Assembly (NCBI RefSeq): GCF_963662255.1
Contig: NC_085060.1
Location: forward strand, 4,961,630 to 5,025,629
Reading direction: 5' to 3'
DNA length: 64,000 nucleotides
From: Cinclus cinclus
Lineage: Eukaryota; Chordata; Aves; Passeriformes; Cinclidae
In this document: positions 23,701-34,350 of the stretch, in pieces
Layout of the letters: each line of letters starts with the position of its first letter
How positions within the stretch are numbered: position 1 is the first letter of the stretch
Notes under the pieces: generated by a model
What the model was told of the DNA's origin: nothing
The model's database searches: none
The model's input: the letters and a program-made list of their open reading frames with translations, nothing else
Translations under genes and position numbers: made by a program

Positions 23701-26700
23701 GGTCCCTAGAAACACCTTTACAGAAATCAGTGGATTTGAATCAAATCTCCAAATGTCTGCATTAAGTTTTAGGCTTTATCCTGTCAGCATGGTATTCCTA
23801 TATATTCCAAACAAAATCTGCACTGGCAGTGAAATGACCTTCAAAGCTATTCTGTTTTCATAAATCTATTTTTTACTCAAGATAATTCTATGGCCTTCAA
23901 AAAGATGGATGTTGGGTGCAGGCACAACTTCTGGGGAAAATCGTTCCACTCCTGAATTCCCCCAAACCAAATTTGTTTCATAATCTTCTCACAGTCTCAT
24001 ATATGAGTTTTACTTTGGGCTTAAAGATGAGTTTTTTGCATATATTTGCTCTAAGGTCTATATATGGCCACGTGATTCTACCATAATTTTCCCTTCTTTT
24101 GGTTTTTCCTTGAAAAGTTGCACATTGGATACAGGATTCCTACAGAATTTGTAGGAATTCCTGCAGCCCTGTCATAGCACAGGTCACAGCTCACTCTGAG
24201 TTTCATTAAAGAAGATGGGATGATCAGTGTGTGGTAGTGGAACACTCCTGTATTTGGAAAAGAGTGATATTAGATTACTATAGACTCTTCCAACGATGGT
24301 TGGACAGCTGCTGTAATACTGGTAATTTACCTTATGAGATTTATTTTGTGCCAATTGGTTGGAATTATTTTTATCTAATATGTGTGTTGGTGCATTGGTC
24401 CCTCTATGTGGATTTGAACTGATGTCCTAAACACAGAAAATGAGAAGCAGAGGGAGAGCAGTTGGTGTTTTTGCTTTTATATCATGGACATATCTGAATA
24501 TACTAGAACTTTGTGAGAAAAAAATGGATTAAGTGGTTCTTTTTACCACACAGCATGTGATCTTTTGTATTAGGGCACTATTCAAATTAAAAATAATGGA
24601 ATTTTGAAACTAGATTGGAAGGGTTGGATGATTCTGGATGTTCTGTTCCACTTTTCATGAACCAGATCTGGTTTTCTTACACTGTTTTCAGTGTGCTGAT
24701 GTGTACCTTGAAGGGCTTTGATAGAATCCAGGTGTAAAGTTCTGTGCAGTACTTGGTCAAGACTCATCAGAGAAATGTCTACAGAGCAGTAGCTGTTCAA
24801 CAGCTCTAGGACATCTTTGTATGCCAGTGCCTGCTTCTCCCAGCCTCTAGGAAGGTTGACATGTGTAATATGAAGATTGAGGGCCAGTGGATTTTGCTCT
24901 TTGTGAAACTGTTTAAGGAAGACTAACAGGGAGTTAGTAGTTAAACTTCACAGAGATCCGATGTGAAACACAAAATTTCAAAGGTCTCACTACTTTGGCT
25001 GGCTGGGAAAGCAAAACTGTGTGGGTTAAATCCTGCTGTGCTGTGTAAGAACTGCAGGTTTTGCCTGACCAGACAAACAAGCCAGAAACTCACCTGGTCA
25101 GCCTTGCAGTGAAAGGCTTTAGTTCTGCTCAGACCCCCAGCTCCTGAGCCTCAGTCTGCAGCACAAACCCTTGCTGTGCATGTTGGTATATTTGACTGAT
25201 AACAAGCACTTTCAGAATGTGCCAGTCTTTTCTTTCCAGGGTATATCCTTTTTGTGTAGCCGTTGTCCTTTGTAAATGCCTTTTGCTTACCTGTGAATCA
25301 GGATGCCTGTTCTCCTGTTACAAATCATGTTGACTTGGCTAAACCCAAGTACTACTGCACTTCCTATAATATTAGCCATTATTTTGTCTCCTCTGTTGCC
25401 TTCTCTTCCCTGGAACTGTTTTCTCAGTGCATAATTAGTATTTTTTTAGATTAATCAAGCAGTTATACTTTGCTGTGGAGCTGTTTGAGAGGAGGCTTTT
25501 GATGTGAATGAGCTGTGTATATGAATTATTGAAGAGGATTTCACTTGTTTCCTTTACCAGTGATTTGTAATGATGCTGCCTTTAAGAAGGGGTTCACTTT
25601 TACTACCTGAGTTGGTTTTGCTGTGCTCTAATCAATGCAAACTGAGCAATAAAAGCAGAATGTCATATCTTATTTCAAAGTCCTTAATAAAAGCTGTGTG
25701 AATCTTCCAGCTATCAAGAGCATCTGAGCTCCCAGTCTTTTTTTTGCTTAAGTAGTCAAAATAAATTTGGCTTCTACTTCCTTTCCCCCCCCCGGGAATA
25801 TTTAATAAGTAGTAAAAATAAGCCTATGAGATTAATTTTTCCCTGTGAGAAAAGGAAATTCTCCTTTTTAGAGGGATATTGTCAAATTGAATTTGTCTTA
25901 TGCTCTAAACATTTTAAACATGAAAAGCAACAGTTTGGAATGTAACACAACCATGAATCAAGAGAAGGCCTCTCCCTCTTTTTGACTCATCCTTAAAATG
26001 GGGAAGCAATATATAACAGTTTGAGGAGAACTTAAAATGGAGCTTCCAGACTCTTTTCCTTTTGGAAATTGTTTTTTACCTGCATAGGGTGATTAAATAC
26101 ATGTTGGAGGTTTTGCAAATAGTGTGCTGTGACTGGAAACCCGCTGGCTCAAGATTCTTAGCTTTGGATCTTGAGGGGTTTTAGATGTCTCTATTAGTTA
26201 GCAAGACAAAACAAGATCTGAGTAGATACCATGTTCTTGAGGAGACAAAAGCAAGAGTTATCCTGAAATACATTCTGAAAATGTATTTTGATGCAGTGCT
26301 CCCTCTCTGACCCATCAGGCGAAGTCTTAAACATCATTTTGCACCATAGTTATTTAAACATTCCCTTAAAAGCAAATCAAATGAAATGCTGAAAGGAGCT
26401 GATTGTGATCAGATTATAATTTCATAATTTCCTTGATTGTTCTTCATATCAGTGTTGCATCTTTCAATAGTAATTTTTCTCTTGCCTTTCTACTTAGTCT
26501 GTCAGGATTGTTCTGCTATTGCAAATAATGGAATAGGGACTTACTCTGGACTTCTGCTTCAAGAGAACAAATTTAAGAGTTACATTTTACCAAGACTAAA
26601 ATTGCACCCAGCAGTGAAGCCCAACTGAAATGTGACTCAGCTTCCGACTGATTTACACCTGCAACTCAATCCTGTTTAATTAGAGGCATGAGAGTATGGA

Positions 26701-29026
26701 ACTGCACCTGTGTGTGAATTACAGCTGCAGATATGTGTTTGCCTGCAGAAGAGGAGGCAAACTGGTGAAATTACAGCATCTGAGCTCTGAGGCATATATA
26801 GTGATGATATCTGGAGGATGTTTGGATTGCTCTTCCCAGTTCTCAAAGCAAAATATTTTACATTTATGAGCTTTGTGTGCTTCAAACTGGATTAAGATCC
26901 TGAATGGATACTTGTCCTTTAGAAAACTGAACACCATTTACACTTTTTTGTGTGGAGCAGGATATGAAGCAGTGCCTTGTCTCCAGCTGGTGTTCTGTCC
27001 CCCTTTGCACATGTTCAGCCTGCACAAGCACAGAATCCAGATGATTTACAGAAGATCAGGTCAGTCCATGAATGCTCCCATGTGGTCTCATAGTCCAAAA
27101 GATCTCTTTTTTTCATTAATATCATGGGTCTGCCCGATAGCTTTGCTGTCACTGGTTCACCTTATTTTAAATCCTGGTATATTATTTTCAGCCTATGTTA
27201 CATGCAGATCCTTCCTGAAGTCTTTTACACAGGGTATGCTCAAGCTGTGATGTGAGCAGCAAGTGAGAAACAACTCTTCCATGGACACTAGAATGAAAAC
27301 GTTTGAGTGCCTGCATGGCTTTGATGGTCACAAATTGAATCCTTAAACCACTATAAATTCCTTCAAAGTTTGTCTCAGAATAGATATGATGAAAAAAATC
27401 GAACAAATATAGCTAATTTGATTGCAAATAATAACTCAGAGTAAATTAAGAGTTAATTTTTCTTTTTTTTTTTTTTTTACATTTCAGTGGAAAACCCCAA
27501 TTTAGCAATCCACTGATACTTGAGGCTCCTTTATAAATTTTGGATTCACTGACCATCTCTGCCTGTTTCTAACATAGAAACCTGGCCTGGTGTGACTGAA
27601 GGTTGGCAACAGGATAATTTTGAACAGACTTGGAAAACAAATGGAAAATGTAAAAATACTGTGCAGGTTGAAATGTGTAACTGCTGATGTTTTTTGTCGG
27701 CTTTTGAGTCAGTGTCTTAGTAAGTGAATGACATGGTAAATGTTGATTCCATGGTGGCACTGTCTGTACACTTCTTAGTGCACCCAACAGGAATTCTTCA
27801 TTTCATGCATCATTTATAACTTTCTGTAATGATTGAGAAGGCTCTCTCTATGTGTGTGCATATATAAATATAAATCTTTTTTTTTAAGAGGAAGAAAATA
27901 TGCCTTGTCAGCCTACTCTAAGCTGTCAGACTTTTCCTGTCTGTAAAATTTGATGGCAAAAATTGTATCAATGCAAGATTCTACATGCACTTATCTCTGG
28001 AGGAGACGAGAAAGAACAATAAGGTAGTTGATCAAATTTGGGCAGTTGATTATGAGATATGTTAGAGCATTTCAGTAACATCCCATCTGTTGCCCAATTG
28101 CATCCAGAATTAATTCAGGCCTGAAAATGGAGAAGCCTTGAGAAAACTGAGATCATGAGGACTGACACTGTTAACAAGGGTATCCCTGTCTCTAGGGCTT
28201 TTCACGTGGTGCTCCAGTGCAGAAGGACCAACTTGACAATTCTTTGCCATTGATATTTCAAAGAAATTGGATGGTGGGCTCTTTCTGATTATGTTTTAGG
28301 CTTTTTACTAATCCCTGGTATTTCAAACTTGCTTGTTTGCTTGATTTCTGCTCAAATCATGTGAGAAAGTGTCTCTTTGATCCATCTTTTATTGTGTCTG
28401 TTTCTGTAATTCCTCAGAAATGTTGATCCATTGCAGGGGATTTTCTCATTATTTGTATATTTGGTAGGTAAATATGATGCTTATCTATACTTCTAAGTAG
28501 GCTTCTCCACTGGAATACAAGCAATATGGGAAAAAAATGACCAAATGACAAAAAATGGTGCTATAAACCTATTTAGGCTCACCAGAATGTTAATTGAAAT
28601 AGCACAGGTTGTTTACTTGCATTTGTTCTTTCAAAATTTAACGAAGTCCTAAAGTTTTAGTTGCATGCTAAAATCCACTGCAGTTGTTACCATGAATTAA
28701 TATGAGCTATTTTATTAGTGAAAATAGTCCTTCGTACTGACAAATGCCAAAATAACAATGCTTGAGGCACAAAAGTGGTTTATACCATGAAATTGTACTT
28801 CCACATCTCCACATTTTTCCAGTTGGCAAGTGCAGATAAATCTCAGTAAACAAGAAAATATATTGATACAGGCAGGACTGATGGCACAAATGACTGAGTT
28901 AAACAGACCCAAAGATGTCTTTTGACTTCACATTGCTCTTAAGCTTTGTTATGAGCCCCTTGACAGCCATAAAGGGAACAATAAGGACACATTATCTTAT
29001 CTTCTTTTTTTTTTTTTTCTTTTTAG
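20761..29026. other. Unique AT-rich sequence, no gene seen
   Basis: No recognisable exon, RNA gene or transposon over more than 8 kb. Simple sequence includes a T run at 27463-27478 and a C9 run followed by GGG at 25785-25796. The block 26640-26830 keeps balanced composition and many TAAT/CTGCAG words, as conserved non-coding elements often do, but this cannot be tested here. Confidence 0.55.
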
Positions 29027-29430
29027 GAAAACACCCTCAGATGCTTTACTGATTTATACAACATGAAGGGGCTTCTCAGGACTGTGAGAAGTCAAAAAAA
29101 AGAAACTTTCTTTGTTTCCCCACTCATCCTCCACCAGAAGATTTTTAATCGAGTATCTCCCTTTTTTTCTGCTCTTTTTCACCTGATTTGAGATGTCTTG
29201 ACCCATGTGGCTGCCTACCTTGGACTGCTCTCTGGAAATGCAGCCTTCTGAGCAAGTTTGCTATAATTTACTGCATGAACTGCTCTTTCACACTCAATGC
29301 TTCTTATCTGGCTGAGATGTTTGATGGTGTGCCCATAAAACTGGATAGAAGCTGACCTGGGCAGAGGTGATAGACCTGGGAAGTGAAGGGGTCAAATGCC
29401 TTAAAGATGTGCCATCCCTCAGGGACTGAC

Positions 29431-30277
29431 TGGGAACTGAAATCCAGCCCTTCTCCAGCCCCCAAACTGAAATCCAGCCCTTCTGTAGCCCCCAAACTGA
29501 AATCCAGCCCTTCTCCAGCCCCCAAACTGAAATCCAGCCCTTCTGTAGCCCCCAAACTGAAATCCAGCCCTTCTGTAGCCCCCAAACTGAAATCCAGCCC
29601 TTCTGTAGCCCCCAAACTGAAATCCAGCCCTTCTGTAGCCCCCAAACTGAAATCCAGCCCTTCTGTAGCCCCCAAACTGAAATCCAGCCCTTCTCCAGCC
29701 CCCAAACTGAAATCCAGCCCTTCTGTAGCCCCCAAACTGAAATCCAGCCCTTCTCCAGCCCCCAAACAGAAATCCAGCCCTTCTCCAGCCCCCAAACTGA
29801 AATCCAGCCCTTCTCCAGCCCCCAAACTGAAATCCAGCCCTTCTGTAGCCCCCAAACTGAAATCCAGCCCTTCTCCAGCCCCCAAACAGAAATCCAGCCC
29901 TTCTCCAATCCCCAAACTGAAATCCAGCCTTTCTCCAGCCCCCAAACTGAAATCCAGCCCTTCTCCAGCCCCCAAACTGAAATCCAGCCCTTCTCCAGCC
30001 CCCAAACTGAAATCCAGCCCTTCTGTAGCCCCCAAACTGAAATCCAGCCCTTCTCCAGCCCCCAAATTGAAATCCAGCCCTTCTCCAATCCCCAAACAGA
30101 AATCCAGCCCTTCTCCAATCCCCAAACTGAAATCCAGCCCTTCTCCAATCCCCAAACAGAAATCCAGCCCTTCTCCAATCCCTAAACTGAAATCCAGCCC
30201 TTCTCCAATCCCCAAACTGAAATCCAGCCCTTCTCCAGCCCCCAAACAGAAATCCAGCCCTTCTCCAGCCCCCAAAG
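29431..30277. repeat. 30-bp minisatellite, 28 units
   Basis: Twenty-eight head-to-tail 30-bp units run from 29431 to 30270, plus 7 bases of a further unit. The unit reads CCCAAACTGAAATCCAGCCC then TTCTCCAGCC. Variation sits at three places only: ACTGA or ACAGA near the unit start, CC or GT in TTCTCCAGCC / TTCTGTAGCC, and AGCC or AATC at the end. The GT form fills units 2, 4-8, 10, 14 and 20. The AATC form fills 16 and 22-26, where ACTGA and ACAGA units alternate (a 60-bp dimer). Because 30 is divisible by 3, long frames stay open: all three on the - strand and one on the + strand, the latter repeating a 10-residue KLKSSPSPAP pattern. Nothing outside the array continues any of them as a gene, so it is called non-coding. 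Confidence 0.97.
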
Positions 30278-33147
30278 GTTTGCAGGATTGCTGACATACA
30301 GGGGCATTATGTAATTTCTTTCTTTCTTAGCTACTTCTTATGTACTGCCCTAACATGAATGGAACCAAGAGTAGCTTTTACCCTTGCTGCCTATTTGGCA
30401 ATCTCTCTCTACTTTTTTTCCCTGTCATTTTCTTGTTCTGAGATAAGAAAAAAAATAAGATTAAATATTCCCGTGTGGAAAGGGCTGAAAACACCCCAAG
30501 TCTACATGGCAGAAAAAAAAAAAAAACCAAAAAACCACCAAACCACCAAACCTGTTGACTATATGCAAAAAAAGAGAAGGCTTTGATCAGACAAAAGACA
30601 AAGAAAAGTCCTCAGGCATCTAAAGAACCCACCTTGAAAGTGGGAACTCCACTGCAGCACAGAGAATCCCCTTCTGTTCATCAAACCTTTCCTACCAGTC
30701 ACACTTTTGAGGGAGTGTGCAGCCACAAGCACAGCTTTTCTGCAGGCAAGTTTCTTTTTGCCAGTAGTAACATATTAACTCCACACTTACTCATCCCAAA
30801 ATTCTGTTTTACTTCAGTTTTAATAAGGCAGAGAAAATGTATAGACAACATGTTCTAATCACTTGTACTTCATTATGGCTTTTGTTGAATGACAAAGATA
30901 ACTCATTTAATATGTTTTACTCTCAAAAGAAAGTGTACTGTAATCAATATTTTAGATGTTTCAAACTTAGGAGAGCTATGGTTCTTGTTTAGAAAACATG
31001 AGGCAGTATTGGAGAAATTAAATTAAATTGCTCAGCGATTTAGCTTTTTTTATAATGGCAGCAGAACAACTCAGGCTTTAAAAGGTTCCATAAAGAGTGC
31101 TATGTTTTTCCAGCACAATTATAATTAAGGTTGATGGATTGCTAGGGAGGAAAAGAATAGTAAATTTTCTGCATAAGGTTTAGAGTTTGGATAGAAGCTG
31201 AAAAACATTTAAACACCTACACATGGACAAAGCAGACCACAGAGCTCTTTTTCCATTAAATCCTTCCTGACCTTTGAAAAGAAATGTAAATAATCTTCTA
31301 AGAATTTTTAACGTTACTTTTGTCTGAACTTGAGATTGAGCCATCCACTTCCTCTGGTATTGTCACTTGCTGGGGTGGGCTGTGTTTGAGGTTTTGCCTG
31401 AATCCTCACTGCTGGCTGGCAAGAGAATCCTCCTGAGCTGCTGTCATGGAGAGATATGGCTCTGGAGAACTGGCAGTAAGGCTTCATTTATGTTCCCCAC
31501 CACATTTTTATTGAAACTTTCCCTAGTCAGGGGTAATTTTCAAGTGCGATCTCGCCTCTGTTGTTTCACAGTTATAAAGGAATGGAACATGCTCCAAAAT
31601 GTTGCCTAAATATAGACCAATTTTTATAGTGCCACAAATTTACTCAAAGTCTGTATGGATTTAGGTCAATTCCATGGGATTCTTAAGCATTCTTTGAAGA
31701 TAAATATTTGGTCTTCTGAACCTGCACAGGGCAGAGAGAATTACTGCATACAACATCCAGCAGTGTTTTCTGCTTGAGCTTTAGTTTGTTAGTGTTTCTG
31801 GCTGGGTGAAAACTACTGCTGTGTACTTTGTGTGCATTTTAAAGCATTTTGCTCTAGTTCCTGATGAGTCCTCAAGAGTGAATAGTCTGACATCTGTGAT
31901 GTTTAGCACATCTTGGAAGTTCTTTGTTTCCCCAGGTGATTTTCAGCTTGTTCTGAGGTGTTAGCTGCATATTCATGGCCAGGGCTATCCTTGAAGAAGG
32001 GGAAACCCCATATTTTTCTTTTATAAAGTGTATTTTTTCCCCCTCTTCATTTTTCAGTAGTAAAACTGCAATTGTATAAGGATTTAGAGCTAGATTTGTA
32101 GGAAGAGACATTTATGTGATCTGTTTGTGGTGCTAGTACAAGACTCTGAAGAGGGATAGAAATAAAATATGTATAAACCTGCACCATTTCAGTTTTTATG
32201 AATTATTCTATTCCATTGTGCTTAGTTTTGTTAGGAATATTACAGATGAGAAAACCATAGGGGTGCATGACTAAAAGTACCTAAAAATGGTGTATCACCA
32301 TGTATGGAAATAAAAACACCTCATGGACATTTCTACTTAGCAGGTAGGAGTTTAAGCCAGGTATTGATGCCTATCTAGAACTACCAAGGATTTTCACCAT
32401 TCTCTCTCCAATGATAAAGTCAATTGTGACTTTCTAAGAATGTAGATAAATGCATTGTTTGTCACATCCCACAATTAATGGAATGGAAAGACCTGTGGAG
32501 TGGAAGAATTTATTCAATACCTGTTACCTGTACTAATGTTATGTTTTAGCAATATGAGTGTTTTAATTCATATGAGATGAGAGTGCTCTTCTGTTTTGAA
32601 AAAAATCATAAATCAAATCATGTGCATATTAAACAACTTTTAATAGCATTGGCATCAGTGCAATTCATCAGTGCTGAGTTCCATATGTGACAATTCATCA
32701 AAACAACAATTTTGTCAGGTACTGTCCTAATAAATAATTATTTCTGCAACCAGCCCGTCTGAAGGGCTTGTGAGGTGCCCTGATGATTCATTAGTGCTAA
32801 TGTTGGGTTAAACCTTTTGTGATCTTCAACAGAATTGTAGCTCATTGGGTCATTTCTTTTTTTCTAACCTTCATAAGAGCAAAATTTACATAATTTATTT
32901 CATTTATTACTGACAAAATGAAAGGGAATTACTTGTAGGATCATCTTGTGAGCAACTGGATTGATAAATGTCATGCTATTGATCTGTGAATTATTTTCTC
33001 CATAATAATAGTAAATATCTAATAGTAATTTTTTGAAGCATAGTTAAATTTTTTCTTACATTCCTGTGACAGCAGCATAGGATTTAGGAAATGGAGTTTC
33101 AAGTCTTACTGTCACTTTGAGACAGACACTTAAAATAGTGGGTAAAT
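30278..33147. other. Unique AT-rich sequence, no gene seen
   Basis: No gene recognised. An A-rich tract grading into ACCAAACCACCAAACC at 30512-30552 is simple sequence. The rest has short open frames of less than 95 codons only. Confidence 0.6.
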
Positions 33148-33179
33148 AAACCCTTTCAATCCAAACCATTCTATGATTA
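33148..33179 (+). mobile_element. CR1 LINE 3' tail fragment
   Basis: CCCTTTCAATCCAAACCATT followed by CTATGATTA is the end of an avian CR1 3' UTR (CCTTCCAACCCAAACCATTC type) read on the + strand. About 30 bp remain. Confidence 0.6.
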
Positions 33180-33240
33180 TAAAGGACATTAAATATCATC
33201 TAATTCCAACCCTGTTGGAATGGGGGTTCAATATGCTGGC
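33180..33240 (-). mobile_element. CR1 LINE 3' tail fragment, opposite orientation
   Basis: AAAGGACATTAAATATCATC then TAATTCCAACCCTGTTGGAA is a decayed reverse complement of the CR1 3' region (the usual form on this strand has ATCATC(T)AGTCCAACCCC). It adjoins the + strand tail directly, so the two pieces are tail to tail. Confidence 0.5.
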
Positions 33241-33250
33241 ACATCTTTTT

Positions 33251-34170
33251 CTTGGAATGTCATTTTTCCAGTGGAAAAAATATAAACTATTCTGATCACC
33301 TCTGCATAATAAGCTTTATAATGTGGTCTGGGAAAGGCATGTAAATAAATGAAATATGAAAGAGATGCTCAGCTCCTACTGAATTGGAATTAATTGGGTA
33401 AGCTAAGTATTTTCTACTAGTTGTTGCTTCAATAAATTGAAGAATGAGGATATGAAATGTGCTTGAGAGTACTCATCACACTGCAACTTCAAATCTTGAA
33501 AAACTGTGAGAATGAGTCATGTCCATGTAACATAAAGAACTACTCCAACAACAGCTTTTTTTTATGTTACTTTGTTTTCTTAAAAAATAATTGCAATAAT
33601 CTGAGTATTTAAAAGAAATAGAATATCTGGCTTTGCTCTTCTGAATGAAATAGAAATGCTTCCTTTCCATTCCAAATATTTTAAGGCTTATTTATTCTAC
33701 AAGAGCACTAAAAGGAAATCCAGGTAGGGAAGTCCTGTTTCATTTCATAAAACAAATATTTTATTTTAAAAGTATGGGAAAATACTTTTGTGGCTCCTTT
33801 TGTTTCTAAACTTTGTGAATTTGACTGGAATTCTTGGAAGATGTTAATGTTGCCAAAAATGCATTTCCCTGAGTCAAACAGAGAGGAATCCTTGATCAGC
33901 ACTCGTGCACTGTTGGTGCTGATGGCACTGCACCAGATCTTAGATCAGTTCTTCACAAACTCACTTGGTGCATCAAGCCTGTTTCTCTCAGGAGTGCTAC
34001 TCCTCTAGGTGAACAATTAGCAATTAATTAACTCCTTTGGCACAGGATAGCCATTAAACAGCTTTTCTTTGTTGTGATGGAGTGGGAGTGTGTTCAGGGA
34101 GTAGCACAGGGGCTGGGAAGGGGCATCTGCCTGTATCCTCACAGCCCCTGCTCCTCTCATCCTTCTCCTG
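33251..34170. other. Unique AT-rich sequence, no gene seen
   Basis: No exon, repeat family or RNA gene recognised in this interval. Confidence 0.6.
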
Positions 34171-34350
34171 GTCATCCCTGGTCATCCCTGGACATCCCTG
34201 GTTATCCCTGATTATCCCTGGTCATCCCTGGTCGTCTCTGGACATCCCTGGTTATCCCTGATTATCCCTGATTATCCCTGATCATCCCTGGTCATCTCTG
34301 GACATCCCTGGTTATCCCTGATTATCCCTGATTATCCTTGGTCATCCCTG
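34171..34350. repeat. 10-bp minisatellite with higher-order structure
   Basis: Eighteen tandem 10-bp units, all variants of GTCATCCCTG. Calling GTCATCCCTG A, GACATCCCTG B, GTTATCCCTG C, ATTATCCCTG D and the TCTCTG-ending form E, the order is A A B C D A E, then B C D D A E, then B C D D A. One A unit reads ATCATCCCTG and one D unit reads ATTATCCTTG. The array is thus built of 50-60-bp blocks starting with B. Partial unit sequence (CTCATCCTTCTCCTG) precedes it. No stable reading frame is expected from a 10-bp unit. Confidence 0.95.

Noticed and set aside
29431..30277. Canonical G-quadruplex array on the - strand of the minisatellite
   Set aside because: Each unit gives a G5 and a G3 run, but the spacers are about 8 and 14 bases, longer than the usual loop limit; other structures are possible but not supported.
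29383..30294. A + strand frame of about 300 codons with a repeated Lys/Ser/Pro-rich 10-residue unit
   Set aside because: The frame is open only because the 30-bp unit has no stop in it; all three opposite-strand frames are equally open, and the flanks offer no promoter, splice site or domain.
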